Shown here: positions 36,073-44,332 of the stretch, piece after piece
How the letters are laid out: each line of letters opens with the position of its first letter
Numbering within the stretch: the first letter of the stretch is position 1
Assembly: GCA_034440235.1 (NCBI GenBank)
Contig: JAWXBR010000017.1
Location: 1-64,000 of the forward strand
Length of the DNA: 64,000 nucleotides
Source of the DNA: JAWXBR01 sp034440235
GTDB taxonomy: Bacteria > Bacteroidota > Ignavibacteria > Kapaibacteriales > Kapaibacteriaceae
Direction: 5' to 3'
Notes under the pieces: generated by a model
What the model was told of the DNA's origin: nothing
Databases searched by the model: none
Seen by the model: only the letters and a program-made list of their open reading frames with translations
Program-made: the position numbers and the translations under genes

Positions 36073-38135
36073 CAAAACGAATAGCACTTGTGCTTTCGTT
36101 TGTTCTCGGATTTGTATCCGCCATTGCTACCGTGCCGATTCAAGGACCTACTGTTGTATGCGTTGGAAGATGGCCCGTAAGCTTGCAAGCCCCCACCGGC
36201 TTCCAATCGTATCAGTGGAATACAGGCGCAACAACAAATGAAATTTTCATCACGCGTTCCGGCACCTACACGGTAGTCACACGTCGATCGAATGGTACCG
36301 TCGATACTGGAACGATTATCGTTCGCGAAGCGCCGCTGCCAAAACCTTTTATTGGTAACCCTATTGAATATATATGTCGCGGAGATGCGGTCTCGCTCCA
36401 GGCGCAGAGCGGATTCGTGAGCTATTTATGGAATACTGGCGAACGCACACAAAGTATTCGCATCGATACTGCCGGATTTTACCGCGTTACAGTAACCGAT
36501 ACAAATGGATGCGTAGGCTCTTCCGATTCGCTTCAAGTTGTCGTTGTTGAAAGACCAAAGCCTAACATTTACGGTCCGTACACCGTGTGTAGTGGCTCGA
36601 CGGTGTTGTACAAAACCGAAAACATCGCAGGTGCGATATATCAATGGACGACGGTTGGCGGACAGGTTACGGGCACAGCGCGAGGTCCTACTGTAAGAAT
36701 TATCTGGCCCGGTGGCCAAGGCCGCGTAGACGTGCGTGTTAGCATGCTACGTCCGGATGGGGGCTCATGCGACACAACGGTCGGTTTGATCGTCCGTATC
36801 GGATCAAAACTTCAACCGTTGCTGAGCTTCCAATCGCGCATGATTTGTCAGGGCGACAGCACTGAATTCGATGCTGGAGGGGGCTTCTCCAGCTATCGCT
36901 GGAGCAATGGGGCTACCACGCAAAAGATCATGGTTAAAACTGCCGGTAGTTACTGGGCAGAATTAACCGATTCGAGCGGTTGTTCTGGCACCAGCGATAC
37001 TGTTACTGCGCTTGTACATCCGTTACCTGTTGTCCGAATTGCGGGTGATTCGTCGTTATGCGATGGCGAAGAAATTGTTCTGAGTGCGTTTGCAACGTGG
37101 AACGATGTCATTAGATGGGAATGGAGCAACGGTCTCGTACAACGTTCGATCTTTGTAAACACACCCGGCACATACACCGTTGTTGGTACTACGGCGAATG
37201 GATGCAGAGATAGTATCTCGAAAACTATTCTACCTGCTGCGCAAGCAGTGATTACGGCACCCGATTCGCTCGATTTCGATTCGCTTGAAATTGGCAGCGG
37301 ACGTTTTCTGCCCTTCTTGCTCGAGAACCGAACAGCGTTGTTAATTCGTGTCCTTAGTGCGCGTCTCGCCTCGGGTCGCACAAACCCAGCCCTATCAGTT
37401 CCTTCGCTGCCAAATCAGATTCCCGGCAATGGCGATCTGACGTTTGTCTTGTCGTGGCAGGCCCTCATTGAGGGTGCGTTTACCGACACACTGCTTATAG
37501 AAATTGATGGTCCCGAATGTCCATCTACCGTTCGTATACCCATCAAGGGTTATGCCTTCTTCCGTCCGCGTGTTCCCGTCAGCATTAGTATCGGCGATAC
37601 TGTTGTTCCTGTAGGCACCATCCTCGACATGCCCATCCGAATTCGAGCTACTGCGCCTCGCGACGAGGACCTCACGTTGTTTGAATTTTCTGTGTCGTGG
37701 AACGATTGGGTGTACTTCGTCACGGGACTCGATCCGGCGATTGTCGTATCAGACGCATCAATTGGAGGAATACGCACCGTACGTTTCCGATTTACATCCT
37801 TCCACTTTCCCATCGACACATCCATTGTGTTACGCGGTGCAGTGTTACTTGGATCGCCCCTACAAACCGAACTAGTGCCCGATAATGTTTCCATCACCGG
37901 TACTGGTAAATCTGTTTACGAAGTCACCACCGACCCAGGAAACATCAGCATGTTCGGCTGCTTCCTAGCCGGACGTCTGGTGCGATACCCTTACCTTGAG
38001 TCGACTACCGTTATCACCAACCTGGTTGGTGAAACAATGGCGTGTGACATAGACGAGCTGCCGAGTGGCAGTTACATTCTCACAACAGTAAGAGGCCCAA
38101 CGGTGCAAAGCGCGATGATGACAATCGTCCGCTAG
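36069..38135 (+). CDS. Surface protein with Ig-like repeats, T9SS-type C-terminus
   Basis: A 688-residue protein starting at ATG 36069 with signal peptide (VLSFVLGFVSAIA). Four or five Ig/PKD-like units follow the Bacteroidota pattern 'C-G, L-A, SYxWxxG, GxYxVxVTDxxGC', for example LQAQSGFVSYLWNTG and DAGGGFSSYRWSNGAT. The C-terminal ~90 residues end LPSGSYILTTVRG...MMTIVR, resembling a T9SS sorting domain. It is probably displayed on the surface or released. It overlaps the end of topA by 4 bases, an unusual operon partner. Confidence 0.8.
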   Translation: MTKRIALVLSFVLGFVSAIATVPIQGPTVVCVGRWPVSLQAPTGFQSYQWNTGATTNEIFITRSGTYTVVTRRSNGTVDTGTIIVREAPLPKPFIGNPIEYICRGDAVSLQAQSGFVSYLWNTGERTQSIRIDTAGFYRVTVTDTNGCVGSSDSLQVVVVERPKPNIYGPYTVCSGSTVLYKTENIAGAIYQWTTVGGQVTGTARGPTVRIIWPGGQGRVDVRVSMLRPDGGSCDTTVGLIVRIGSKLQPLLSFQSRMICQGDSTEFDAGGGFSSYRWSNGATTQKIMVKTAGSYWAELTDSSGCSGTSDTVTALVHPLPVVRIAGDSSLCDGEEIVLSAFATWNDVIRWEWSNGLVQRSIFVNTPGTYTVVGTTANGCRDSISKTILPAAQAVITAPDSLDFDSLEIGSGRFLPFLLENRTALLIRVLSARLASGRTNPALSVPSLPNQIPGNGDLTFVLSWQALIEGAFTDTLLIEIDGPECPSTVRIPIKGYAFFRPRVPVSISIGDTVVPVGTILDMPIRIRATAPRDEDLTLFEFSVSWNDWVYFVTGLDPAIVVSDASIGGIRTVRFRFTSFHFPIDTSIVLRGAVLLGSPLQTELVPDNVSITGTGKSVYEVTTDPGNISMFGCFLAGRLVRYPYLESTTVITNLVGETMACDIDELPSGSYILTTVRGPTVQSAMMTIVR

Positions 38136-38149
38136 GATGGCGATTCATG

Positions 38150-38237
38150 CGTAGCGGTTTGGGCAGCTCTGCGCTGCCCGGTTTGAGCCGCTGGTCACGA
38201 CGTAGCGGTTTGGGCAGCTCTGCGCTGCCCGGTTTGA
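38150..38237. repeat. Pair of 37-bp hairpin repeats between convergent genes
   Basis: Two copies (38150-38186 and 38201-38237) each contain the hairpin GGGCAGC-tctgc-GCTGCCC flanked on both sides by GGTTT. They lie between the Ig-like gene and the glutamine synthetase, which face each other. They may act as bidirectional terminators or REP-like elements. Confidence 0.85.
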
Positions 38238-38252
38238 TCTGCTTCGCAGATC
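38236..38252. terminator. Hairpin over the glnN-type gene's stop
   Basis: GATCTGC-ttc-GCAGATC forms a perfect 7-bp stem overlapping the end of the glutamine synthetase gene. Confidence 0.45.
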
Positions 38253-40407
38253 ACTTCACAAACAACATTTCACGGTAGTTCGGAAGCGGCCAGTGCTCGT
38301 ACGCCACCACTCGCTCGAGCGAGTCTGATGCTTTGCGCACCTCCATCATCGCGGGCACAACACTGTCGCGCATGTGATGACACTTGCTGTGAAGATCGTC
38401 GCCACCGAGATCCATGTTTGCTACGCGCAGATTTTCGATTGCGTCAGAAAGTGCATCGACGCCTTCGAGCACACGCGCCGTTGTCCTGTCGAGTGCGGTA
38501 GACCCCTTCACACCCGTTGCATGCAACTCGCGCAAATACTTTAGCGAGCTAGGCAGAATCTGGGTTTGCGCCATCCATTCTGTGGTTTCGCCTTCGATGT
38601 TTACGGTCTTGAAGTACATGTCGAGCATGACTTCCTGACGTGCCTCCAGTTCGCGTTTCGAGAGCACGTTTGCGGCCGAGAACAAGGCAACGTTTTTGTC
38701 ATCTATGAGATGTTCGATTGCTTCGACAGCACTCTTGTAGTTCTGAAGTCCGCGCTTCTCCGCCTCTTTCTGCCATTTTATATTATAACCATCGCCATTA
38801 AACACAATTCGGCCATGTTTATCATACACGCTCTTCAACACGTCGCGCAATGCCGTTTCGAGAGGCTGCTTTTTCTTGATGCGTACTTCGACCATTTTGG
38901 CCATATCGACAATCGACTCCGCAACAATTGTGTTTAACACAGTAATTGGGAACGACACCGACTGCGATGAACCCACGGCGCGGAATTCGAACTTGTTGCC
39001 GGTAAATGCAAATGGCGATGTGCGGTTTCTGTCACCAGTGTGACGTGGCAGCGGCGGAAGCACTGGCGAGCCAAGTCCCATGAGACCCGACTTCTTCTGC
39101 GCAGTACCCTTACCACTAACGATGCGTTCGTAAATGCCCGTTAGTTCATCTCCAAGAAAGATCGAAAGAATTGCAGGTGGTGCTTCGTTGGCACCGAGTC
39201 TGTGATCGTTCTGTGCCGACGAAACAGAAATGCGCAACAAATCCTGATGCATATCAACAGCACGTATCACTGCAGCACAGAAAAACAGGAATTGCATGTT
39301 TTCCTGCGGCGTATCACCAGGTTCGAGCAGGTTCACGCCAGTATCTGTCGCCAATGCCCAATTCACATGTTTACCTGAGCCGTTAATACCAGCAAACGGC
39401 TTCTCGTGCACGAGACACACAAGACCATACTTGCGTGCAGTGTTTTTTAACACCTGCATTACCAACTGCTGATGATCGGCCGCAACGTTCGAGTGCTCGA
39501 ACACTGGAGCAACTTCGTATTGCCCTGGTGCAACCTCGTTGTGACGTGTCTTTATCGGAATACCCAATGCATACAGCTGATGTTCTGCATCTGTCATGTA
39601 CGTAAGAATGCGCTCCGGAATCGAGCCGAAATAATGGTCCTCAAGTTCTTGTCCACGCGGCGGCTTTGTGCCGAACAACGTACGTCCCGTCATCACGAGA
39701 TCTGGACGTCGGTAGAAAAACCCTTCATCGATGAGAAAGTATTCCTGCTCTGCACCAACCGTCGAACTCACCTTCGACACATCCTTTGTTTCGAGCAACT
39801 CAAGTGCGCGCCGCGATGCAATGTTCAATGTTTCCATCGAACGCAGCAACGGTGTTTTGTGGTCGAGTGCTTCACCTGTCCACGATGCAAATGCCGTCGG
39901 TATACACAACGTGGCGCCGTTTGTGTGGCGCATGATGAACGCAGCCGACGTTGGGTCCCAAGCTGTGTAGCCCCTTGCCTCAAACGTTGCGCGCAGTCCT
40001 CCGCTCGGAAACGAAGACGCGTCTGGCTCGCCCTGAATGAGCTCCTTGCCCGAGAACTGCGAAATAGCAGAGCCGTCGCTCGTCGGCGTCACAAAGCTCT
40101 CGTGTTTCTCAGCAGTCAATCCGGTAAGGGGCTGAAACCAGTGTGTGTAGTGTGTTGCACCTTTTTCCATCGCCCATGTCTTCATCGCAAGCGCAACGGT
40201 ATCCGCAATCGACGAGTCGATTACAGCACTACGCTCCATCGTTGCATGCAGCGACCTCCATACGGGTTTGCTGAGGCGCTGACGTAATTCGTCCATCGTC
40301 AGCACATCACTCGCAAACATTTCCGAAATCACATCAGAAGGTGTTGGCGTCTGAATACCATCGAAGCGCCAGTTGCGCGTTGCTGCCGAGATGTCGTAGT
40401 TGATCAT
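38251..40407 (-). CDS. glnN: Glutamine synthetase type III
   Basis: A 718-residue GSIII enzyme making glutamine from glutamate, ammonia and ATP. Seen: the GSIII N-terminal domain, EKHESFV and [19 protein letters not shown] (GSIII signatures), [11 protein letters not shown], the ammonia/ATP site [22 protein letters not shown], and the Arg-rich [21 protein letters not shown]. Length of ~720 is typical for GSIII, common in Bacteroidota. Its start overlaps the Lrp-type gene's stop (ATGA, 40404-40407), which suggests co-regulation by that regulator. Confidence 0.96.
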   Translation of the reverse strand: MINYDISAATRNWRFDGIQTPTPSDVISEMFASDVLTMDELRQRLSKPVWRSLHATMERSAVIDSSIADTVALAMKTWAMEKGATHYTHWFQPLTGLTAEKHESFVTPTSDGSAISQFSGKELIQGEPDASSFPSGGLRATFEARGYTAWDPTSAAFIMRHTNGATLCIPTAFASWTGEALDHKTPLLRSMETLNIASRRALELLETKDVSKVSSTVGAEQEYFLIDEGFFYRRPDLVMTGRTLFGTKPPRGQELEDHYFGSIPERILTYMTDAEHQLYALGIPIKTRHNEVAPGQYEVAPVFEHSNVAADHQQLVMQVLKNTARKYGLVCLVHEKPFAGINGSGKHVNWALATDTGVNLLEPGDTPQENMQFLFFCAAVIRAVDMHQDLLRISVSSAQNDHRLGANEAPPAILSIFLGDELTGIYERIVSGKGTAQKKSGLMGLGSPVLPPLPRHTGDRNRTSPFAFTGNKFEFRAVGSSQSVSFPITVLNTIVAESIVDMAKMVEVRIKKKQPLETALRDVLKSVYDKHGRIVFNGDGYNIKWQKEAEKRGLQNYKSAVEAIEHLIDDKNVALFSAANVLSKRELEARQEVMLDMYFKTVNIEGETTEWMAQTQILPSSLKYLRELHATGVKGSTALDRTTARVLEGVDALSDAIENLRVANMDLGGDDLHSKCHHMRDSVVPAMMEVRKASDSLERVVAYEHWPLPNYREMLFVK

Positions 40408-40862
40408 GGGGTTGTTTTGAATAAGTTCATGACGAGAGTTTCTTTATGCGTAGAAAGTGCGACGTTGGTTTGTGTGCGCGATACGCCTTTCCACTGCTGC
40501 ACGGCCGATAGTAATTGTTCGAGTGCTGCAGTGTTTTTAACGCGTATTTTTAACATGTGTGATGCGGTGCCCGTGACGGCGTGACATTCGAGGATTTCTT
40601 TGCGCTGACGGCATGAACGACGAAAGGAGTCGTAGTGTGCGCTCGAATCGATGTCGACAAAGATGAAGGCCGTAACGTCCATCCCACACGCAATCGGGTC
40701 GAGTATTGCATGATATCCGCGGATCGTCCCCTCTTCTTCCATGCGCTTCACGTGATCACTCACTGTCGGCACAGAGGAGCCAATACGTTCTGCGATGTCA
40801 CTCAGGCTAAAACGGGCGTTTTCCTGAAGAAGCGCACATATTTGTCGGTCGAGGTCCTTCAT
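40404..40862 (-). CDS. Lrp/AsnC family transcriptional regulator
   Basis: A 152-residue regulator with N-terminal HTH ([41 protein letters not shown]) and a C-terminal RAM ligand domain ([19 protein letters not shown]). It sits directly upstream of glnN and overlaps it, so it probably senses an amino acid and controls nitrogen assimilation. A perfect 16-bp palindrome lies immediately before its start codon. Confidence 0.93.
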   Translation of the reverse strand: MKDLDRQICALLQENARFSLSDIAERIGSSVPTVSDHVKRMEEEGTIRGYHAILDPIACGMDVTAFIFVDIDSSAHYDSFRRSCRQRKEILECHAVTGTASHMLKIRVKNTAALEQLLSAVQQWKGVSRTQTNVALSTHKETLVMNLFKTTP

Positions 40863-40863
40863 T

Positions 40864-40879
40864 CTTTACGATCGTAAAG
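40864..40879. promoter_or_regulatory. 16-bp palindrome, likely Lrp-type operator
   Basis: CTTTACGATCGTAAAG is a perfect inverted repeat one base upstream of the Lrp-family start codon. The placement suits autoregulation of the lrp-glnN operon. Confidence 0.65.
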
Positions 40880-40946
40880 TTTTGAATGACCTAACTTAAC
40901 GTTCGGAAAGCACTCAGACAACAGTTTTGGGGGAGAAATTATTCAC

Positions 40947-41648
40947 ATGGTTAAGAATGTCTTCGTGTGGCTTTTCAGAACTGCTCTTGCATTTCTAGTT
41001 GGGTCGGTGCTTCTCGTGCTCATCTATCGCATTATACCTCCGGCTATAACACCGCTCATGGCGTGGCGGTTGGTGCAAGCGCCGTTTACCGGACATCGCA
41101 TGACCGTTCAACATCGTTGGGTTTCCTACGACGATCTGCCACCCGCAATCTTTAAGGCTGTAATGTCCGGCGAGGACGCTGGCTTCTTACGTCACGAAGG
41201 CATAGATTGGAAGGCCGTCGAGCGCGCGCAGAAAGCAAACCCTGGACGCATCAAGCGAGGCAAGCCTGCGCTCGGTGCAAGCACGATTTCCATGCAGACG
41301 GCAAAAAATGTTTTTCTCGTGCCGTGGCGCAGCATGGTGCGCAAGGCATTCGAATTTTACTTCACGTACCTAATCGAAGCGCTATGGGGAAAGAAGCGCA
41401 TTCTCGAAGTGTACGTAAACATGATTGAATGGGGCGACGGTATCTACGGTGTGCAAGCCGCATCTCGCTTCTACTTCAACAAAGACGCTTCGCAACTCAC
41501 TGCCGACGAAGCAGCACGCCTTGCCGCTGTAGTCCCCAACCCGCGACGCTTTAACGCCGGTGCACCGTCGAACTACACCAAGAAGCGTCAGTCGTTTATA
41601 AAGGGACGTATGGGTGGCATCGGGCTGCCGAAAAAATCCACGCGATAG
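40947..41648 (+). CDS. mtgA: Monofunctional peptidoglycan glycosyltransferase
   Basis: A 233-residue membrane enzyme polymerising lipid II glycan strands. One N-terminal membrane helix (residues ~8-30), then GT51 motifs: SGEDAGFLRHEGID with the catalytic Glu, GASTISMQTAKNVFL, KKRILEVYVNMIEWGDGIYGVQAAS, and LAAVVPNPRRF. No transpeptidase domain follows. The upstream GGGGGAG provides a good RBS. It converges on rluD with 4 bases between stops. Confidence 0.94.
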   Translation: MVKNVFVWLFRTALAFLVGSVLLVLIYRIIPPAITPLMAWRLVQAPFTGHRMTVQHRWVSYDDLPPAIFKAVMSGEDAGFLRHEGIDWKAVERAQKANPGRIKRGKPALGASTISMQTAKNVFLVPWRSMVRKAFEFYFTYLIEALWGKKRILEVYVNMIEWGDGIYGVQAASRFYFNKDASQLTADEAARLAAVVPNPRRFNAGAPSNYTKKRQSFIKGRMGGIGLPKKSTR

Positions 41649-41652
41649 CCCC

Positions 41653-42759
41653 CTACGAATTCCGATCTGTGTCATACTCCGCAAGCAAGAACTCTCTTGC
41701 GTGCGCCATGTCTGGTGGAAGTTCGGATTCGAACTCGAGGCGCTTGCCTGTTGTAGGGTGTGTGAAGCCCAGCGTCTTTGCGTGTAGCGCCTGACGTGGC
41801 ATCATGTCGAGCAGACGTTGTGCGGTGCGGCGGTAGAGGTGGTGAATGGCAGTTACGCCCTCATCACGTCCGTTGTAATCGGGGTCGCCGACGACAGAAT
41901 GTTTTTGTGCCGCCATGTGTACACGTATCTGATGGGTGCGTCCCGTTCTCAACTTGCATTGAATGAGCGATGCACATGAGTAACGTTCTAACACCGTGAT
42001 TTCTGTCGCTGCGTATTTGCCGCCCCTTGGCAGGACAGCGCGGAGCTTGCGATCGCGCGGACTGCGCCCCACATCACCTTCGAGAAGCATTGTATCATTT
42101 TTTACTACTCCCCATACCAGTGCTTCGTACAGACGTGATACCGTGCGTTCGAAGAACTGGTTTGAGAGATGCAGCGATGCTTCGTAGGTCTTGCCGACGA
42201 CCATGAGGCCTGAGGTGTCTTTGTCGAGGCGGTGGACGATGCCCGGACGTACAGCGTCGGTGCCGAGCACTGCGGAGTGGTCGATTGGGAATCCTTCTTC
42301 GACGTCGATTTCTTCGCGCTCTTCATCTTCGTTTACAAGGTCGATGGCTTCGCGCACACCCATGTGCCACAGCACAGCATTCACGAGCGTACCGGTTCGG
42401 TTGCCGATGCCTGGGTGCACAGTAAGTCCCGCAGGTTTGTTTACAACAAGCAGCTGATCGTCTTCATACACCACATCGAGTGGAATGTCTTGTGGGATAA
42501 GCTGGATAGGGGGCTGCTTCATCACGACCAGGCGTATGGTGTCGCCCGGACGAACCTTGTAATTAGAGCGAGAGGCGATACCGTTCACCGTTACCGTACC
42601 GTCGTCGATAGCCCTTTGCACACGCGTTCGCGTGGCATACATAACCGAGTGGGTAAGAAAGGCGTCGAGGCGTTCCGGCTTTTGTCCGCGAGTAATCACG
42701 AACTCATGCGTGTGTTCGATCTTGCCCGGTCCCGATGGGAGGTGTTCCGGGTTGTTCAT
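41653..42759 (-). CDS. RluA/RluD family pseudouridine synthase
   Basis: A 368-residue enzyme that isomerises uridine in rRNA (RluD type) or other RNA. An S4 domain (ERLDAFLTHSV...DDGTVTVNGIASRSNYKVRPGD split across residues ~30-80) precedes the synthase domain with catalytic HRLDKDTSGLMVVGKT and RTGRTHQIRVHM. The ATG at 42759 makes it overlap lspA by 56 bases; GTG 42699 would almost remove the overlap but has no better RBS. An insert (EDEEREEIDVEEGFPIDHSAV) is acidic. It is cotranscribed after lspA. Confidence 0.92.
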   Translation of the reverse strand: MNNPEHLPSGPGKIEHTHEFVITRGQKPERLDAFLTHSVMYATRTRVQRAIDDGTVTVNGIASRSNYKVRPGDTIRLVVMKQPPIQLIPQDIPLDVVYEDDQLLVVNKPAGLTVHPGIGNRTGTLVNAVLWHMGVREAIDLVNEDEEREEIDVEEGFPIDHSAVLGTDAVRPGIVHRLDKDTSGLMVVGKTYEASLHLSNQFFERTVSRLYEALVWGVVKNDTMLLEGDVGRSPRDRKLRAVLPRGGKYAATEITVLERYSCASLIQCKLRTGRTHQIRVHMAAQKHSVVGDPDYNGRDEGVTAIHHLYRRTAQRLLDMMPRQALHAKTLGFTHPTTGKRLEFESELPPDMAHAREFLLAEYDTDRNS

Positions 42760-43291
42760 TCTGTTTTGAAGGGAGTTTGTGGCTTACAAAGAGTAAGGTC
42801 ACAACACCCACACTGACGCAGGAATCTGCAACGTTGAAGACAGGCCAGTGTGTGTATCGATCGCCGAACCATGAGATGTCAGGAATATCAACTTGTATAA
42901 AATCTACCACCTTGCCGAAGAACAACGGGTCCTCGTTAAAGATGACACCGTAAAAAGCTCTGTCAATTAGATTGCCAACCGCACCGGCAAGTATTAAGCC
43001 GACTGCGAGCTGAACAGACCAGTGTGCCGGACGTAGTCGTAGCAGATACCAAACAAGAAATGCCGCTACCACAATCGTCACCAGCGTTAGTACAATCTTA
43101 CCCGCACCGAACTCAATGCCAAATGCCATTCCTGGGTTTTCGACGTACGTGAGTCGTACGAATTCGCCTACGAGCGGATGACTCTCGCCTAGGAACATGT
43201 TGTTCTTAACCCAGAGCTTGGTGATCTGGTCGAGCACAACAAGTACACATGCCATCACGACAAATCGATATTGAGCGAATGCGAGGTTCAA
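42704..43291 (-). CDS. lspA: Lipoprotein signal peptidase II
   Basis: A 195-residue membrane protease cleaving prolipoproteins. Four membrane segments and the catalytic aspartates in GNLIDRAFYGVI and FNVADSCVSVG are present, plus VENPGMAFGIE. TTG start at 43291, 13 bases after the TraR/DksA-type stop. The C-terminus is extended by ~25 polar residues, which overlap rluD. The lspA-rluD order is common; the upstream TraR/DksA neighbour is also often found with lspA and ileS. Confidence 0.94.
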   Translation of the reverse strand: MNLAFAQYRFVVMACVLVVLDQITKLWVKNNMFLGESHPLVGEFVRLTYVENPGMAFGIEFGAGKIVLTLVTIVVAAFLVWYLLRLRPAHWSVQLAVGLILAGAVGNLIDRAFYGVIFNEDPLFFGKVVDFIQVDIPDISWFGDRYTHWPVFNVADSCVSVGVVTLLFVSHKLPSKQNEQPGTPPIGTGQDRTHA

Positions 43292-43304
43292 AATTTCTGA
43301 CGCC

Positions 43305-43973
43305 TCACTTCACTGCGTCGGTATTCTTAGCCACGATTCTATCGATACCATCGACTGGACACTTCTGATGAATCTTGTACGAAGCGGAGAGCGTGGTTAC
43401 TGGTACAGCGAGCAGACGTTCCTTCGCAATGAGGATACCACACATGCGACAGATGCCGTATGTCTTCTCAGTAATGCGTTGAAGCGCTTCTTCTAGCTTG
43501 CGGATATAATCTTGAATGCGCTGAATCTGAGCGTACGTCTTTTCTTTTTCGATTGCTTCTGAACCTTGTTCTGCCATGTGCATCGAATAGATCGCCGTTT
43601 CTTCTGTCGATTCGCTGCTCGTTAAATCGTCGAGACGTTCCTTAAGCATACGCAGTTCTTCGAACGCGTCTTCTTTTGAACGCTCGATATTTGCTTTGAA
43701 GGTCGCAAGATCTTTGTCGGAATACTTGAGTCCTGGCTTAGGGGCCACTGGAACCATTGGTGGTTTCTTAGGCACAAGCGGGGCTGCGTTGGGCGTAAAA
43801 ACAAAAGCTGCCCCGACAGCTTGGTTAACTGTCGGAGCAGCGGGTAGTGGGCCCGAAGACTTCAGCGACTTTTTCGTCACATTCCTACTCAATGCTGGCT
43901 TTGACTGGGCAATTCGGATATTCTCCGAATCATTTTTGGACGCTGTCGCTGAGGACACAGCCTTAGTCGACAC
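43305..43973 (-). CDS. TraR/DksA-type zinc-finger protein (likely C-terminal part of a longer product)
   Basis: A 222-residue frame with a Pro/Ala/Lys-rich N-terminus (to ~85), a helical hairpin (DLATFKANIERSKEDAFEELRML... to KLEEALQRI) and a zinc finger starting ICRMCGILIAKERLLAVP, with a final Cys in HQKC. DksA/TraR proteins bind RNA polymerase. There is no ATG; the track start is a GTG with no clear RBS. The frame stays open upstream to the A10 run at 44045-44054, where it meets the H1-like ORF one base out of phase. I infer the two may be made as one polypeptide by slippage. Confidence 0.8.
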   Translation of the reverse strand: MSTKAVSSATASKNDSENIRIAQSKPALSRNVTKKSLKSSGPLPAAPTVNQAVGAAFVFTPNAAPLVPKKPPMVPVAPKPGLKYSDKDLATFKANIERSKEDAFEELRMLKERLDDLTSSESTEETAIYSMHMAEQGSEAIEKEKTYAQIQRIQDYIRKLEEALQRITEKTYGICRMCGILIAKERLLAVPVTTLSASYKIHQKCPVDGIDRIVAKNTDAVK

Positions 43974-44035
43974 AGGAGCCGCTATCTTCGAGGAAGTCTT
44001 CTTTGGCGCCGGAACTGCCTTAGACGTTGGGGCCG

Positions 44036-44275
44036 TTAGGCTGCTTTTTTTTTTGCAGCTGTCTTCTTTGCTGCCTTCTTAGCAGGCTTAGCCTTCTTAG
44101 CTGCCTTAGCCTTCTTAGCAGGCTTTGCCTTCTTTGCAGCCTTCTTAGCTGGTGCTGCCTTCTTAGCTGTAGCCTTCTTAGCTGGTGCTGCCTTCTTAGC
44201 CGCCTTCTTGGCTGGCTTCTTGGCTGCCTTCTTAGCTGGCTTAGCCTTTTTCGCTGCCTTTTTCGCTGCTGCCAT
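44036..44275 (-). CDS. Histone H1-like Lys/Ala-rich protein
   Basis: A 79-residue ORF of Ala, Lys and Pro in AAKKAKPAKKA-type repeats, like the histone H1-like C-terminal tails found on several bacterial DNA-binding proteins. RBS-like GGAGA precedes the ATG. It ends in KKKAA-stop immediately after a run of ten A (44054-44045). With one extra A the frame would continue through a Ser/Thr/Pro/Lys linker into the TraR/DksA ORF. On its own it could be a nucleoid protein. The opposite-strand Leu/Cys-rich frame here is a shadow. Confidence 0.65.
   Translation of the reverse strand: MAAAKKAAKKAKPAKKAAKKPAKKAAKKAAPAKKATAKKAAPAKKAAKKAKPAKKAKAAKKAKPAKKAAKKTAAKKKAA
44045..44054 (-). other. A10 slippery run joining H1-like and TraR/DksA frames
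   Basis: The plus strand reads T10. In the minus-strand frame it is GCA AAA AAA AAA GCA GCC TAA. One added A, or a -1 ribosomal shift, moves translation into the downstream TraR/DksA frame, which has no stop from here to 43305. Confidence 0.6.
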
Positions 44276-44278
44276 AAA

Positions 44279-44332
44279 CTAATCTCCGAACAGTTGAACA
44301 TGAAAACGCGTACGCCACTTTGGCGTAAGCAT
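44279..44332 (-). promoter_or_regulatory. Short ORF filling the ileS to H1-like gap
   Basis: A 17-codon ORF (MLTPKWRTRFHVQLFGD) starts directly on the ileS stop (TAGATG). It ends 3 bases before the H1-like ATG. It may carry ribosomes across the gap; chance is possible. Confidence 0.35.
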
